Source of the DNA: Bremia lactucae | Taxonomy: Eukaryota > Oomycota > Peronosporomycetes > Peronosporales > Peronosporaceae | Direction of reading: 5' to 3' | DNA: 54,639 nt | Assembly (NCBI RefSeq): GCF_004359215.1 | Contig: NC_090625.1 | Location: 33,605 to 88,243 of the forward strand | Shown here: positions 17,360 through 27,755 of the stretch, in pieces | How the letters are laid out: every line of letters begins with the position of its first letter | Numbering within the stretch: position 1 is the stretch's first letter | Notes under the pieces: model-generated | Databases searched by the model: none | What the model was told of the DNA's origin: nothing | Seen by the model: the letters and a program-made list of their open reading frames with translations, nothing else | Translations under genes and position numbers: made by a program

Positions 17360-17759
17360 CCCTAGTCGATTGTGGTCGTCAAATATTTTTATTGGACGCC
17401 AATCGCTAGGAGATCGCAGACTCAAAAAGAATATTGAGCGCGATATCGTTCTAACGAGGATGACAGTGCTCCTAACAATAGGCGCATCTGTAGCGGTAAA
17501 GAAACGTGTAGTTGGTATCTAATACACGTTAAAGGGTAAGCAGTACGATTATGATTTCATCGAACTAGATTTGAATGACAAATTTGATGTACAGCTTTCT
17601 ACTTTGTTGAAGAACAATGAAAAGTGGTCAATGAACGCTGATTATCAGCGTTCCTTCGAGAGTATTAAGCAAAGCTTGATGCAATCGCCGGGTTTGGAGA
17701 TTGCTGATAAAGACCGACCTTTTCATGTGGTCTTTGAACCAAAGAGGTCCGATGAGTAG
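17360..17759 (+). pseudogene. Element B protease fused to RT/RNase H by an internal deletion
   Basis: The protease remnant is readable as VDCG (active-site region, corrupted downstream) and FDV at 17580. It then jumps directly into LSTLLKNNEKWSMNADYQ and IKQSLMQSPGLEIADKDRPF, the RT connection to RNase H start of Ty3/gypsy pol. The whole catalytic RT (about 1 kb) and everything after the first RNase H strand are missing. The frame ends at 17757-17759. Confidence 0.75.
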
Positions 17760-17806
17760 AATAACCTCGTCATCACCTCTCTGATTGTCATGTTAGAACC
17801 AAATGT

Positions 17807-18154
17807 TTAACGGACTCGGCCCCGGGTGATCCAGCGGCCTTTACAGTCCTTTACAGTAGACACTGAGTAGGGCGATGCCGGTGACTTGGTCCAGTCATCT
17901 ACAGATTGGGGAGCAGGTGACTTGCCACTGTCACCTGCAATCCCATCGACAGATGACATGTTTAAGTCACCTGCAATCCCATCGACAGATGACATGTTTA
18001 AGTCACATACAATGGTATTAGGAGGTGACGTAGTCACCGCAGTAGACGCATTAGTGTCTGCTGAAACATTTGCATTACGAACAGCTGCACTGATCCGTGC
18101 AGCTGCCAGCTTTGCGGCATCACGGCCCACGCGACCAGACTTGTTATTCGCCAT
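17807..18154 (-). CDS. aORF of element B: antisense reading frame before the 3' LTR
   Basis: ATG at 18154 lies about 150 bp inside the 3' LTR and reads MANNKSGRVGRDAAKLAAAR, an Ala/Ser/Thr-rich start. A 12-residue repeat (DLNMSSVDGIAG twice) follows, then SPAPQSVDDWTKSPA and a basic end at 17807. The 115 codons are open. Strand and position match the aORFs of families A and C, but the sequence shows no obvious similarity to them beyond low-complexity composition. The helical and coiled-coil parts would have been removed by the deletion that also took RT, integrase and chromodomain. Confidence 0.5.
   Translation of the reverse strand: MANNKSGRVGRDAAKLAAARISAAVRNANVSADTNASTAVTTSPPNTIVCDLNMSSVDGIAGDLNMSSVDGIAGDSGKSPAPQSVDDWTKSPASPYSVSTVKDCKGRWITRGRVR
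17932..18003. repeat. Perfect 36 bp tandem duplication in aORF B
   Basis: Two adjacent 36 bp units (starting CACCTGCAATCCCATCGACA) are identical. 36 is divisible by three, so the antisense frame is kept. Confidence 0.92.
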
Positions 18155-18301
18155 TTAGGTTTTGGTCAAAATCAATCAATGAAAATCAAATCGGTATTTT
18201 GATTAAAATCAATAATGCAAAGTTACGAGGAAAGACATATTAGTATTTCCTGTCACCCTAATTCAGTCACTTAGTGACTGTTGGTTACGTGGGGGGAGTG
18301 C

Positions 18302-18400
18302 TGGAACGGGGTGTCCCATTACATAAGTATTATTTCTTATAAGAAGAATTATAAATATTATTGTTTATGAGAGGAAATAAATAAAGAAGTATAAAATTAG
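18302..18400 (+). repeat. LTR family B, start of the 3' LTR
   Basis: A purine tract (ACGTGGGGGGAGTGC, 18286-18300) precedes TGGAACGGGGTGTCCCATTA. Homology to the 5' LTR (GAGAGGAAATAAATAAAGAAG) runs to 18400, where a different sequence with palindromic termini begins. Confidence 0.7.
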
Positions 18401-19206
18401 AGAGCCGGTATAGGGACCCCGTCTGTTTATTCAATTAAATAAAAACTACAGATTAAAAGTGACAGCATAAAACATTTTTATTATTCGGCTATATCGCAAA
18501 ATTAACAATTATTCCTTTAGAGTCGTCGTTAGATCCCCTTTTGGACTTTGGTACACCATCACACCCCCCTAAATTACATTAGGGAATCGCAATAGCCATA
18601 CACCTATCTAATTACATGAGAGAAGTGTAATGCATCAGAAACCGTGTTTTCGTTTGGCGATGTTAGATGTACTGTTTTAAACAGGTAAGTAAATCCAAGA
18701 GCGTCCGCACTTGATAAGCAATTCATTAGAGGAGCGAAAGAAAGAGCAGCAAATCGAGTACGAGGGAGAAGTTGAGCTGGAACCAAGCGACAGGGGTCGG
18801 AGGTGTGCTCTTGCGCATGCATGTTATTTAGTCATTGGATGTCAAGCTAAGGATGATTAAATTTACTTAATTTATATTAAGTTTTGCGGAAGTGCATACT
18901 TACCTTTCAAATTGACGAATCTTACTGGTATTTTTTGTACCCACCATGGGCGCAAGCAAGTCCTTATGTTTCAGATTTGTCGGCTTTCGCTAGTATTTTC
19001 TTTGTTGAAAAAAGCATCTTGCTATTAAAAAAATTACACAATTATTGAGAAGTCTTTTTGCAGGCCTTTTGAGCTACTGAAAAAGCTGGTAAGACCTGCA
19101 CAAAGGTTTCTCAATATAAATTCTAGTTATCAAGTTGCTGCCATTACGCTACTCTCATAAATACAAATAGATAACTAAGGGGTTTGGCTATATCGGTTTC
19201 AAATTT
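18401..19206. mobile_element. Possible MITE with ~20 bp terminal inverted repeats
   Basis: The left end AGAGCCGGTATAGGGACCCC and the reverse complement of the right end, GAAACCGATATAGCCAAACC, are imperfect inverted copies. A third copy of the terminus (read as TATAGGCACCCCCCTTTT) lies at 53250-53277, also next to LTR-B sequence. There is no convincing coding region; a 72-codon minus-strand frame at 18604-18822 has no recognisable family. Element type and exact ends are inferred. Confidence 0.4.
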
Positions 19207-19324
19207 AATTTGGGGGATCTATATACAATTGAAATGGAGTAACAATTGATTTTGGATGCCGTGGAATGACCATGCAGTGAAAATATTTTATATGACGCTT
19301 TATTCAATGCAGACGGGAAGGGTG

Positions 19325-19811
19325 TGTTTAGCGGAGCTACCTCGCTCCTAAAGTCAGAGGAAGCCTTTCAGACTCAGTGAGTCACTTAGTTCTATTAAAC
19401 TAAGGAGTTTAACAACTCAGGGAGTCGTACAAGCTATTAAAGCTCAAGGAATCCTAGTTCAAGGGATTCAGGGGTTCGTAGAACCAAGTGACAAGTAGTG
19501 CCCAAGAGGGTATACCTTAGAAAGGGTTCTATCTCTTACAGATCAATGCGCAAGCCTTAGAAAGGCACTTAACGCTTTAAGATCAAAAGGGAAACTGCAC
19601 TTATTTAATTATTTAAATCTAACAACCTTACCTTGCTAATTTAAAATAAATTTCAGCCGCCAGATTTATATCTGGCGGCGACCACATTTGTTACCCATAA
19701 TAAATGGGATTTTAGTAACTTACTATTTTAAAAAATAGATAAAAGGGTATTTTACCCATAAAGTAAATGAACCACAACAACGATTCTCCAACCGATGTGT
19801 GCCCCATTACA
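19325..19811 (-). repeat. LTR family C, 3' LTR of element C1 (487 bp)
   Basis: On the plus strand it runs from TGTTTAGCGGAGCTACCTCG to TGTGTGCCCCATTACA. The mirrored polypurine tract (CCCACCCCCATAAG) follows at 19812. It matches 52756-53239 and, inverted, 43011-43472. A hairpin-prone CGCCAGATTTATATCTGGCG lies at 19658-19677. Confidence 0.9.
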
Positions 19812-19919
19812 CCCACCCCCATAAGACTGTTGACACCAAGTGACAACATTCGCTTCATTTCCTCTTTGAGGTTGGAATCTAAACAGCTAACTGTTTGTTT
19901 TTTTTTATTCCTTTGTCCA

Positions 19920-21229
19920 ATGACAATCAAGCGTGAGTCACAGACTCTGAGCACCTTCCTCGACGATGAGGGAATGGTGGACTTTGAAAGTCACTCTTAA
20001 TCAGAGGAGGAGGAAAAAGAGCGGCGTTCGCTCACGCCTTCTCCTCCGGATGAACGTCGGCGAGCCCCGAATCCGTTCCCAGAACGTGGTGCCGCTGATG
20101 TTTTAACTGCATTGAGTAGGACACGAGACCCTGAGTCCAACATCATTAAGAATCCGCTCGATGAAGAGCAAGAGCAGATGATCCTCATAGAAGAAAGAGC
20201 TCGTCGTCGAGCTGCCGAGATAGCGAAAGCTAAGGCTCATAGTGAATATTGATTCACTCCGCTTAGTGCGGACGAGCGTATCAAAGAGATAGCGGGTCAT
20301 AGCTTGGCCATCTGGATCTCTGGTTACCCGGCGCCCGCGACGCTCTTCATGAGCAATACCTTACGCCGAAGGTAATGACGCGAAGCCAGTATCTGACGCG
20401 TTTACGTGATCAAGCCCGTGGGGCTTCGGTGTCCTCCATGAGGGAAATTCCGATTTTGTTTCCAAACGAAACAAGGAGTGAAAACGAAGTCTCATTTGAG
20501 AACTGGGTTCACCGGGCCCGCAAACTCCATAATATCTGGAATATCAGAGAGTCTGCGGATAGAGGTGATGTTCTTTTGGAACGGAAGCTTCGCTTCGACT
20601 TTGCTAAGCTTAAGGCCAAAAGCCACTTACGTTCGGCATTTATGCCACAAAACGAAGAAAGGCCTAGCCGATATTACAGTGCTTCGGTTGACCGTACAAC
20701 CTAGGATCGAAGCCGCACTAAGACTTTAGATCCACCTAATCCCACGTTTAGTGGTGGGAAGCGTCCTTTGACGCGAGTTGACCCTGAGCTTGGCGCTCAA
20801 ATCCGTCAACGGCGTACGGGCAATCTTGCCGAAGAGGTACCTCGAACTCCCAAGAGTTTTCAGAAGAGGGGTACCCTAGCCACCTCACCAAATACTGGTA
20901 TTGACCCTCACGACGACGTCGCTTTAAGATTTTCTCCACATGAAAGTAAAGGTTCCCCCGCGCATTAAGCAGCGCGGGAGGGGGCCGAAATTTCGGCGGA
21001 AGCATTTGATGCTCTACGGCACGAGGTGCAACTTCTTCGTGAGGTCCCTTCTCGGGTTGAGAGCTCTTTTGAGGCGGTTCGGGACCGTCTTTCGACGCTG
21101 GGGCGCCAACAGCCTCGTTTAGAGGGTCAGTTGGATATTTTGGTGTGGATGCAACAATCTGCGGCACGACCGCCTGTCTCGGCGCAAGCGCCTTCAAGTT
21201 CACGTGGGAAGGGTCCCGATATGGCTTAA
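19920..21229 (+). pseudogene. aORF of element C1: antisense gene opposite chromodomain and linker
   Basis: ATG at 19920 (MTIKRESQTLSTFLDDEG) lies about 110 bp inside the 3' LTR. After a stop at 19998 the same frame continues SEEEEKERRSLTPSPPDERR, IIKNPLDEEQEQMILIEE and ARRRAAEIAKAKAHSEY to a stop near 20250. A frameshift near 20330 leads to HEQYLTPKVMTRSQYLTRL, ENWVHRARKLHNIWNIRE and MPQNEERPSRYYSASVDRTT. Stops at 20702 and 20966 interrupt this frame, but it carries on to EAFDALRHEVQLLREV and QQPRLEGQLDILVW, a likely coiled coil, ending GKGPDMA at 21229. The C-terminal block is antisense to the integrase-chromodomain linker. C2 keeps the same parts and final residues. Confidence 0.68.
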
Positions 21230-22603
21230 GCAAACCAACTTAAAACACTGGGTGTGTACGCAGCTTGCTGGAAAGCTTTAGCGTATAAGCTAGGCCCTTC
21301 TTGGCGACGACCGTAAATGGTCCAATAAAGCGCGGATGCAATTTGGTCTTAAAGACCGCGGAAACCAAGTTGGTAGGTAGGTTTTTAGCGTTTAGTAAAA
21401 CTCGGTCTCCGACCATATAAGAATTAATACAGCTTCTGCCTTTGGCATCTGCTTGTTCTTTTTTGTTTGTCTTATCAGCCATCGTGTCACGTACATGTCT
21501 TAACACACAAAATCGCGTCGCGAGAAACTTGCTTACTTGTTTCCAAACGGTAACAGAGCTGATATCAGCAAGCCTATCGGTGAATTCTCCCTTACCAAGC
21601 CCTGAACCACGCAGTGGTATCGTTAATGGAACGCGCGGGTGGGTAAGACCGATTCCATAGAATGGAGCATAGCCTGTAGAGGCATGAAAAGCGTTATTTA
21701 ACGCAAACTCCACTACTGGGAGCATTGCGCTTCAGCGCTTTGGTGTCTAAGCACACACGCTGCGTAAAACGTCTTCAATGACGCGATCGACACGTTCAGT
21801 TTGACCATTGGTCTGCGGATGGTCCGCAGTGGACATATCCAACATGGTGCCAAGCACTCGGAAAATTGATTTCCAGAATTTACCCGTGAAATGGGATCCT
21901 GGTTAGAGACAATTGCCACTGGCAAGCCGTGTTGTCGAAACACGCGATCGATGAACAGCTTAGCTGTGCCCTCTCCATCAATGGAATCCGACACGGCCGC
22001 TAAGTGAGCCATTTTGCTCAAACGGTTAACAAAGACCACTATACCGGAGTTACCGGCCGAATCTTTCGGTAGCCCAAAACCAAAATCCATACTAATGGAC
22101 TCCCAGCATCCTATGGGGACGGAAAGACTCGCCAGTGGCGCAGCAGCATGTGCCGAGGGTTTAACCTGTTGGCACGTTTCGCATGTGCGAACATATGTGC
22201 TGGGCCACCAATAACTCTGGCTTATAGAGCCGTAGGTCTTTTCTATACCGAGATGACCACCAAGGACAGTGTCGTGTGCCTCATAGAGGATTCGGTACTT
22301 CAAATCCTCATCATGAGGAACAACGACACGCGGACGGTCCACGATGTCTGTGCAATAAAGCAACAGGTTGTTATCGATACAGAATCGATGTAACCTTGCA
22401 CGCAAACGTGCCGGCAATTTATTACCCGAATCCGAGTTCTTTAAAGCTTGTAGCAGAGCTACACACTGTTCATCCTTGGCGTAAGCCGAACGGATTAATT
22501 CAGGAATAGGTGACGAGATAGTCGTTAAATGAGAAAGCTCATAATCCGGCCTGCGTGATAACGCATTCGCCAAAGCATTTTGCTTGCCGTGTTTATACTT
22601 CAC
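20748..22603 (-). pseudogene. Element C1 integrase and chromodomain
   Basis: The minus strand from 22603 reads the end of RNase H (KHGKQNALANALSRRPDYEL), then the integrase zinc-binding HHCC region (GGHLGIEKTYGSISQSYWW, TCETCQQVK), and the core CWESISMDFGFGLPKDSAGN (first Asp), FVNRLSKMAHLA and HGLPVAIVSNQDP, where the second catalytic Asp of the usual SDRDP is disturbed. A frameshift follows, then VVEFALNNAFHASTGYAPFY. The GPY/F module is RFIGPFTVVAKKGLAYTL (21280-21340). A second frame, 21233-20748, carries the linker and chromodomain (FHVEKILKRRR, YLVRWLGYPSSENSWE). Several breaks make it inactive. Confidence 0.9.
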
Positions 22604-22633
22604 CTCGTAGTTGTATTCCGCAAAAAAGGATAG

Positions 22634-24034
22634 CTATCGCGCCATTCTCTGTGAGAGATGGGGCGACTTAGTCGCCGTGCATAGTGACGCGTGATCTGTA
22701 TAAATCATAAGCGGCTTAGAGCCGAGTAGATGAACTCTGAATTTGACGAGAGCATACTTCATAGCAAGTAACTCTTTGTCATGAACTGGGTAGTTCTTTT
22801 CCACAGCTTCAAGCTGTCTAGACTCGAACGCAATTACAAGTTCATGCCCGTCAACATCTGTTTGTAACAGAGCACTGCCAATGGCAAACTCTGATGCGTC
22901 ACAGACGACACTGAAAGGCCAATTTAGGTTTGGCAGTGCCAGAATCGGAACATGAATAAGACTATTCTTAACTGCTTGAAAAGCATTATGCTCGGTGCTA
23001 GTCCAGCACCATTCTGTATCCTTTTTAAGAAGATTCGATAATGGACTAACCATATCAGCGTAATTTTCGCTATGTTTGTGTAAATAATTGGCGAGACCCA
23101 ATCACTTACGCAAATCCTTTTGGTTTCTAGAAACCGGCCACTACAATGGCTTTTACCTAGGCGGGATCCGCTAGAAGGCCTCGCTTTCCAATAAAGCATC
23201 CTAAAAAAGAAATTTCGTCTGCGCCAAAAATGCATTTAAATGCATTGGCATACAATTTGTTTGCGCGCATGCACTCGAGCACTGCTCGCAAATGGTCTAA
23301 ATGTTTTCCATATCCGACCGACCTTGCTCCGCACGACTATGGACAAAAATGTCATCGAAAGAAGTCTGTGCATAATCTCGATGAGGGCGAAACAGTTGCG
23401 TCACTAGACGATTAAATGTTGCCGGGGTGTTCGAAAGCCCTTGTGGCATAACCAGTCACTCCCATAACATGCCGCTTGGGGTGCTAACCGCTGTAAGCGG
23501 GATATCACTAGCTCGCATTAGCAATTGGTAGTAACCATCGACTAAGTCCAATGCACTGTACATTGTACATCCCACCATATAGTTCTGAACATCCGTTCTA
23601 GGAATAACGTTTTGTGCTGGTATAGAGGCAGCATTCAGCTTATTATAAGCATGTACAATGCGTTATTTACCCTTTTGCTTTTTGACACAAAATTTTGGTG
23701 TCGAATGGGGAAATTTGCTCTCGGGGTACCATTCCCGCCTCGTACTTAGCACGAAAGAAATCGTTAATGACGTCACACTGTTCCCTTGATAAAGGCCGCT
23801 GTCGTGTGACACAGTATTGACCAAGTCAATTTCATGACGGACACCTCTATCCGCAGGTAAAACAGATGGTGGATTGGTATATACCACATCTTGGAATACC
23901 TTGATCCACACATAAAGTGGATCCGTAGGATCTTTAAGGATCAATGACTCACTCCGCGCACTTAATGCAGCTTTTGTATCATCCAGGACGGGCCAGGACA
24001 GCTTCGTCCAGAAGTGACGATGAGTTTTACTCAA
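22634..24034 (-). pseudogene. Element C1 reverse transcriptase and RNase H
   Basis: 24034-23663 gives the RT N-terminus (VLDDTKAALSARSESLILKD, SVLPADRGVRHEIDL). The central RT is in pieces, with the YxDD-box region as FDDIFVHSRAEQGRSD near 23330-23360. 23101-22634 is an open RNase H block: LANYLHKHSENYADMVSPLS, FSVVCDASEFAIGSALLQT with the catalytic DAS, and YPVHDKELLAMKYALVKF. From 22385 to 23589 the sequence is almost identical to C2 48678-49882, including its stops. Confidence 0.9.
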
Positions 24035-24039
24035 TCATA

Positions 24040-25140
24040 GGTCGAATGACTACCATCTAAGATAGGTCGTTAGCCCTTAAGGCTCGGCCGCACTCATCAA
24101 TAGACATTTCGTCTACTGCAGAAGAGCATGTTACGAAGGGATTGCCGCAAGGCTAACTTCTGCCTCGATGCTACCGGTTACACCATTACAAGCGTATTCA
24201 ATTCCTTACTCAAATCACTTTGCGAGGGTATAGACCCTTCGCGTCTCGCCAGCCTTGGAGTAGAGACAATACGCCTCTTAGAGGCTGGGACATTCACGTC
24301 TTCAAATTTTCAGCCTGTATGGGATCTATACCAGAGCTGGTGTCTACTTCGACATCCGACAAGGAATTAGGTAACTCAGCTTCCTTGTCCAGCGACCGTT
24401 TACGTGTCATTTCACGTGCATTAAAAGGGTTTGACCCGAAATGCCATGGCGAACCGCCAATTATGTCACTACTGACACTCAGCATGATGCCACCTCGGCC
24501 GACCACGGTGGACTTAGACTTGCCACTCCACGTATCTCAGGGATATAACACCCTTGATGACTCGGTCTTAGGCCAACAATGCTTTTAGCATTTAGTGAAT
24601 CGTTTTTAAAACAATTGCTACTCGACGGAATACGTGCCATTCCAACTCCTTTTTCTGAGTTAAGCCCAAAATAAATGTTTTCAACATTGGATTTAGTAAC
24701 TCAGATATTACAATGTCTAACACACTGATAAATTTAGTCAGTCATATGCGCCAATAGCGCTTTTGTCTCCTAGCAAAGGTGGGCTCATGACTTCTCAGAA
24801 ATTTGCTTGGAACATTGCGCGTGGTGCCTAAGGTCTTAGACCTCCAATCGATCCGTGACTCATGGCGTTTAATCCAGGCCATACCAAGGATGGGATCATA
24901 TCTCGAATTCGATTAAGGACGAGGCAGCGTTCCATACTGTCAAAGTCCAGAAACTTCTTGCCTAAATTCAAGAAACTTTAGGAGCAGTGACACGAGTCCC
25001 AGTCGCTAAGCGAGCAGTGATTGTATCACTTTCATGCGCTTTAAGTCCCCAACGCATTAGTTTCCCTCAAGCGAAAGACGTCAAGCATAAGTGCAAGACG
25101 CTCCTGAGTCAATTATAATTGACCACGGCTTATCAAAACC
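24040..25140 (-). pseudogene. Element C1 protease and protease-RT linker
   Basis: Near 25090-25140 the minus strand reads WSIIIDSGASCTYA, an intact retropepsin active site (Asp-Ser-Gly-Ala) followed shortly by a stop. The linker (24294-24560) contains SVVGRGG-like repeats and GSPWHFGSNPFNAREMTRKR, present once here but twice in C2. No single frame spans the region. Confidence 0.75.
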
Positions 25141-25267
25141 CTTTACAGTCGCTAAAGCGACTAGCAGCCAGGCTTGTACTCTCACCGATCTAATTGGGGC
25201 TAGATTCTATTTATTCTCACCTCCTAGAGTTTTAACAGAGCCTAGGTCTTCCCCAGTAGAGCGGTTT

Positions 25268-26126
25268 TCACCTACATGGTATCGACGTTTTCCGCACCGT
25301 ACCAGATTTCTGGTATAGGTCGGAATTGGTGCTATTTTGAGCTTTACGAGTATTTTGTAGGGGACAGGCCGGACGTAAATGTTTCGTGCTTCCGCACATA
25401 CAACATCTACAAATGATTTCATGCTGTTCCACTGCTTGAAGTGCCTTTTCTCCCTCCTCAACGAGGCGTAGATCCATGAATTCCGGTCTATTAGACGGTA
25501 CCAATGTGCTCGAAGAGCTTGTTCGGTAAATAGGCGGGCTAACGCGAGCAGACTTAAAGACGAACTCAGCGCGTAGCGCTATGGCAATTGCGTCTTCGAA
25601 AGTAGCTGGATGGGGTCGTAATAATTCCGAACGGTCAACGCCTTCATTGAGAAACCCCAAAAAAATTTACGATAGTTGCTTCTTGCATCGGGCCTTGAAG
25701 CATAGATGCAATGAGTGTTCTCAACTCCTGGGCATGGTCCTCTAGGGCTCGTTTACCCTGTCGAGTCGCTATGAGCCGTGATCGTATGCGTAAAGCCTAA
25801 TCAGGCGGTGCAAACATGCTGGTCATTTGCTGAATTACCGAATCCCATGAGAAAAAAAAGCGTCGTCTATGGACGCTGCACGAGAGTGCCCACTCCATGG
25901 CTCTATCTTCGAGGTACAGAGATATACCGAGTTGGCATAGATGCCGCAAGGGTGATCCTGAACCTGGCCGATCGGGGAGGATTCGTACGCATGAAGGTTT
26001 CAACCCTTGCATGCAAAACCTCTGGTCCCTGAATATACTGAACTTTACATATTCAAGCCCAAATAAAGTTTTGAGCTTGTCATACGCTATGCCCTGCGCT
26101 TCTATAAGTTTTGAGACCTCTTCCAT
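25268..26126 (-). pseudogene. Element C1 gag
   Basis: ATG at 26126 reads MEEVSKLIEAQGIAYDKLK, the family-C gag start. Capsid pieces follow in shifted frames: RAMEWALSCSVHRRRFFFSW, DSVIQQMTSMFAPPDQ, then PATFEDAIAIALRAEFVFKS. The nucleocapsid has an intact CCHC knuckle, CCMCGSTKHLRPAC. The primer site and 5' LTR lie to the right. Frameshifts near 25800 and 25660 split the gene. Confidence 0.85.
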
Positions 26127-26182
26127 TTCAGTGAAGGCTTAGTCTTATAAAGACTCAGAGATTGACTACTAGTGCTACCAGA

Positions 26183-26466
26183 TGTAGCGGAGCTTCTTCG
26201 CTGCTAAAGATAGAGGAAGACTTTTAGACTTCAAGATCAAAAGGAAAACTCAGCATTTTTAATTTTAATTTAAATTCAAAACCTTACCGTAGCTAATTCA
26301 AAATAGATTTCGGCCGCCAGATATATATCTGGCGGCGACTACATTTGTTACCCATAATAAATGGAATTTAAGTAATTAATTATTTTAAAATAGAATAAAA
26401 GGGTATTTACCCATAAAGTAAATGTACCACAACAACGGTTCTCCAACCGATGTGTGCCCCATTACA
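26183..26466 (-). repeat. LTR family C, 5' LTR of C1 with ~200 bp internal deletion
   Basis: It starts TGTAGCGGAGCTTCTTCGCT and ends TGTGTGCCCCATTACA. Relative to the 484 bp copy at 52756-53239, the segment between GAAGACTTTTAGACT and AGATCAAAAGG is missing. The primer site complement AGTGCTACCAGA is at 26171-26182. Confidence 0.85.
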
Positions 26467-26514
26467 ATAAAGGTACCACAAAACGGTTCTCCAACCAATG
26501 TGTGCCTCATTACA
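26467..26514 (-). repeat. Terminal fragment of a second LTR-C abutting C1
   Basis: About 45 bp (GGTACCACAAAACGGTTCTCC to CTCATTACA) repeat the LTR-C terminus. It is closer to the C3 LTR start (TGTAATGAGGCACACATTGG, 43011) than to C1's own, so C1 appears to sit in, or have recombined with, an older LTR-C. Confidence 0.7.
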
Positions 26515-27480
26515 GAGGCAGTCAAAAACACGTCGATTTGGGCGAGCGCGCGTGAACAGGCACAACCGCGTCTCCGATTGCGCATAAAATGCAACGTCAA
26601 CATTTGATGATATTCCATATGTCTAACGTTAACTCCATTTTGTTCGGTATTGAGGTTTCGACCTCCAAGCGGTACGGAACCGTACATTCGACCAGCACCA
26701 TTTGTTGGACACACTGCTGAGCTTTATAGGAACGTTATTTAAGTTGTATATGGCATAAGCGGCCACTATAGTAATTTGATAAGGCCTTTCGGTGCGCGTG
26801 CTGCTCTTCGAGTAACGCCAAATAGGCAGCCTCCGCATGTGTGATTAGCTGTACTCGAAAAGGCGGGACCAAGCCAGACCCATTCTTAGACCCGGCTTTG
26901 ATATTGTCGATTACCAGATCAGGAGCAAGCCTGGTATGAGCGAGCGTTAAAATTTTACGCATACGCCAACTGCTGACGCTAACCTAAATGTAGTGATAGC
27001 GTAAACGACTTTCAGTAGACAGCGAAGGCCTAAATGATACCTGCATCTTCCTACGATGTTCCGCTGTAAATATATGCTGCAGCGAGTGTACGCTCGAAAT
27101 TATGCTCGACCTCTAAAATTAAAATTGCGTGGGCTAAAATTTAAGCTTCATTGTAAGGGTGGTCGATTTGGCTATTTTCGCCTCGCGAACCAGACTCAAG
27201 ATTTTTATTGATCTTCCTATCTGATGAATTTTAATTAAACGATAAATGCTCAGGACTCAATTCAGGCATCAGTAAACTGCAAGCGGGCACGTCGTAATGC
27301 GGCCACGCTCTACTTATACACACACCATAGCACAGCGAGGAGGCGGTTTAACCAGCTTCTTTTGCGTGCAGTGAGGTAGTTGCGGTGGGCGCGTTAGCGA
27401 CTTCACCTAACGCACTAAGTACTTTGATTAAGTGTCTTCACGGGAGCGGTAATCCGGCTCGTGCTAAATAGTTCCGCTTA
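26515..27480 (-). repeat. D-type repeat, copy 1 (inverted relative to 41700-43010)
   Basis: The minus strand contains decayed coding-like segments (ILTLAHTRLAPDLVIDNIKA, FRVQLITHAEAAYLALLEEQ at 26735-26962). The same peptides are recoverable on the plus strand around 42040-42240. From about 27350 to 27460 it carries the D leader block also found at 29560-29660 and 42600-42720 (CAGTGAGGTAGTTG, GGGAGCGGTAATCCGGCTC). The peptide resembles a gag-like helical region but I cannot name it. Confidence 0.6.
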
Positions 27481-27599
27481 CCATTTTTGGTAGGTGTGTG
27501 GACTTCTTAGATGGACTTTTGGGTAATCAAACCAAAGGAAGTTGGAGGCAATAACAGGTCTGGGATGCCCTTAGATGTTCTGGGCCGCACGCATGCTAC

Positions 27600-27752
27600 G
27601 ACGGGGTGTATCGTTACATAAAATTAACACTTATAAATAGTTTATTAATATATTATCTAAAAGGTAGAGAATATTTGGAGAATATTACTTACATAGTAAT
27701 GTTCAGAAATCTTATCCATAAATAGGTATAGGCCATTATATCTATTTATCCA
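27600..27752 (+). repeat. Truncated LTR-A fragment (first ~155 bp)
   Basis: GACGGGGTGTATCGTTACAT through TATCTATTTATCC follows the start of LTR-A (1950-2105) in plus orientation. The rest of the LTR is missing and integrase sequence of element D begins immediately. Confidence 0.82.
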
Positions 27753-27755
27753 CCA

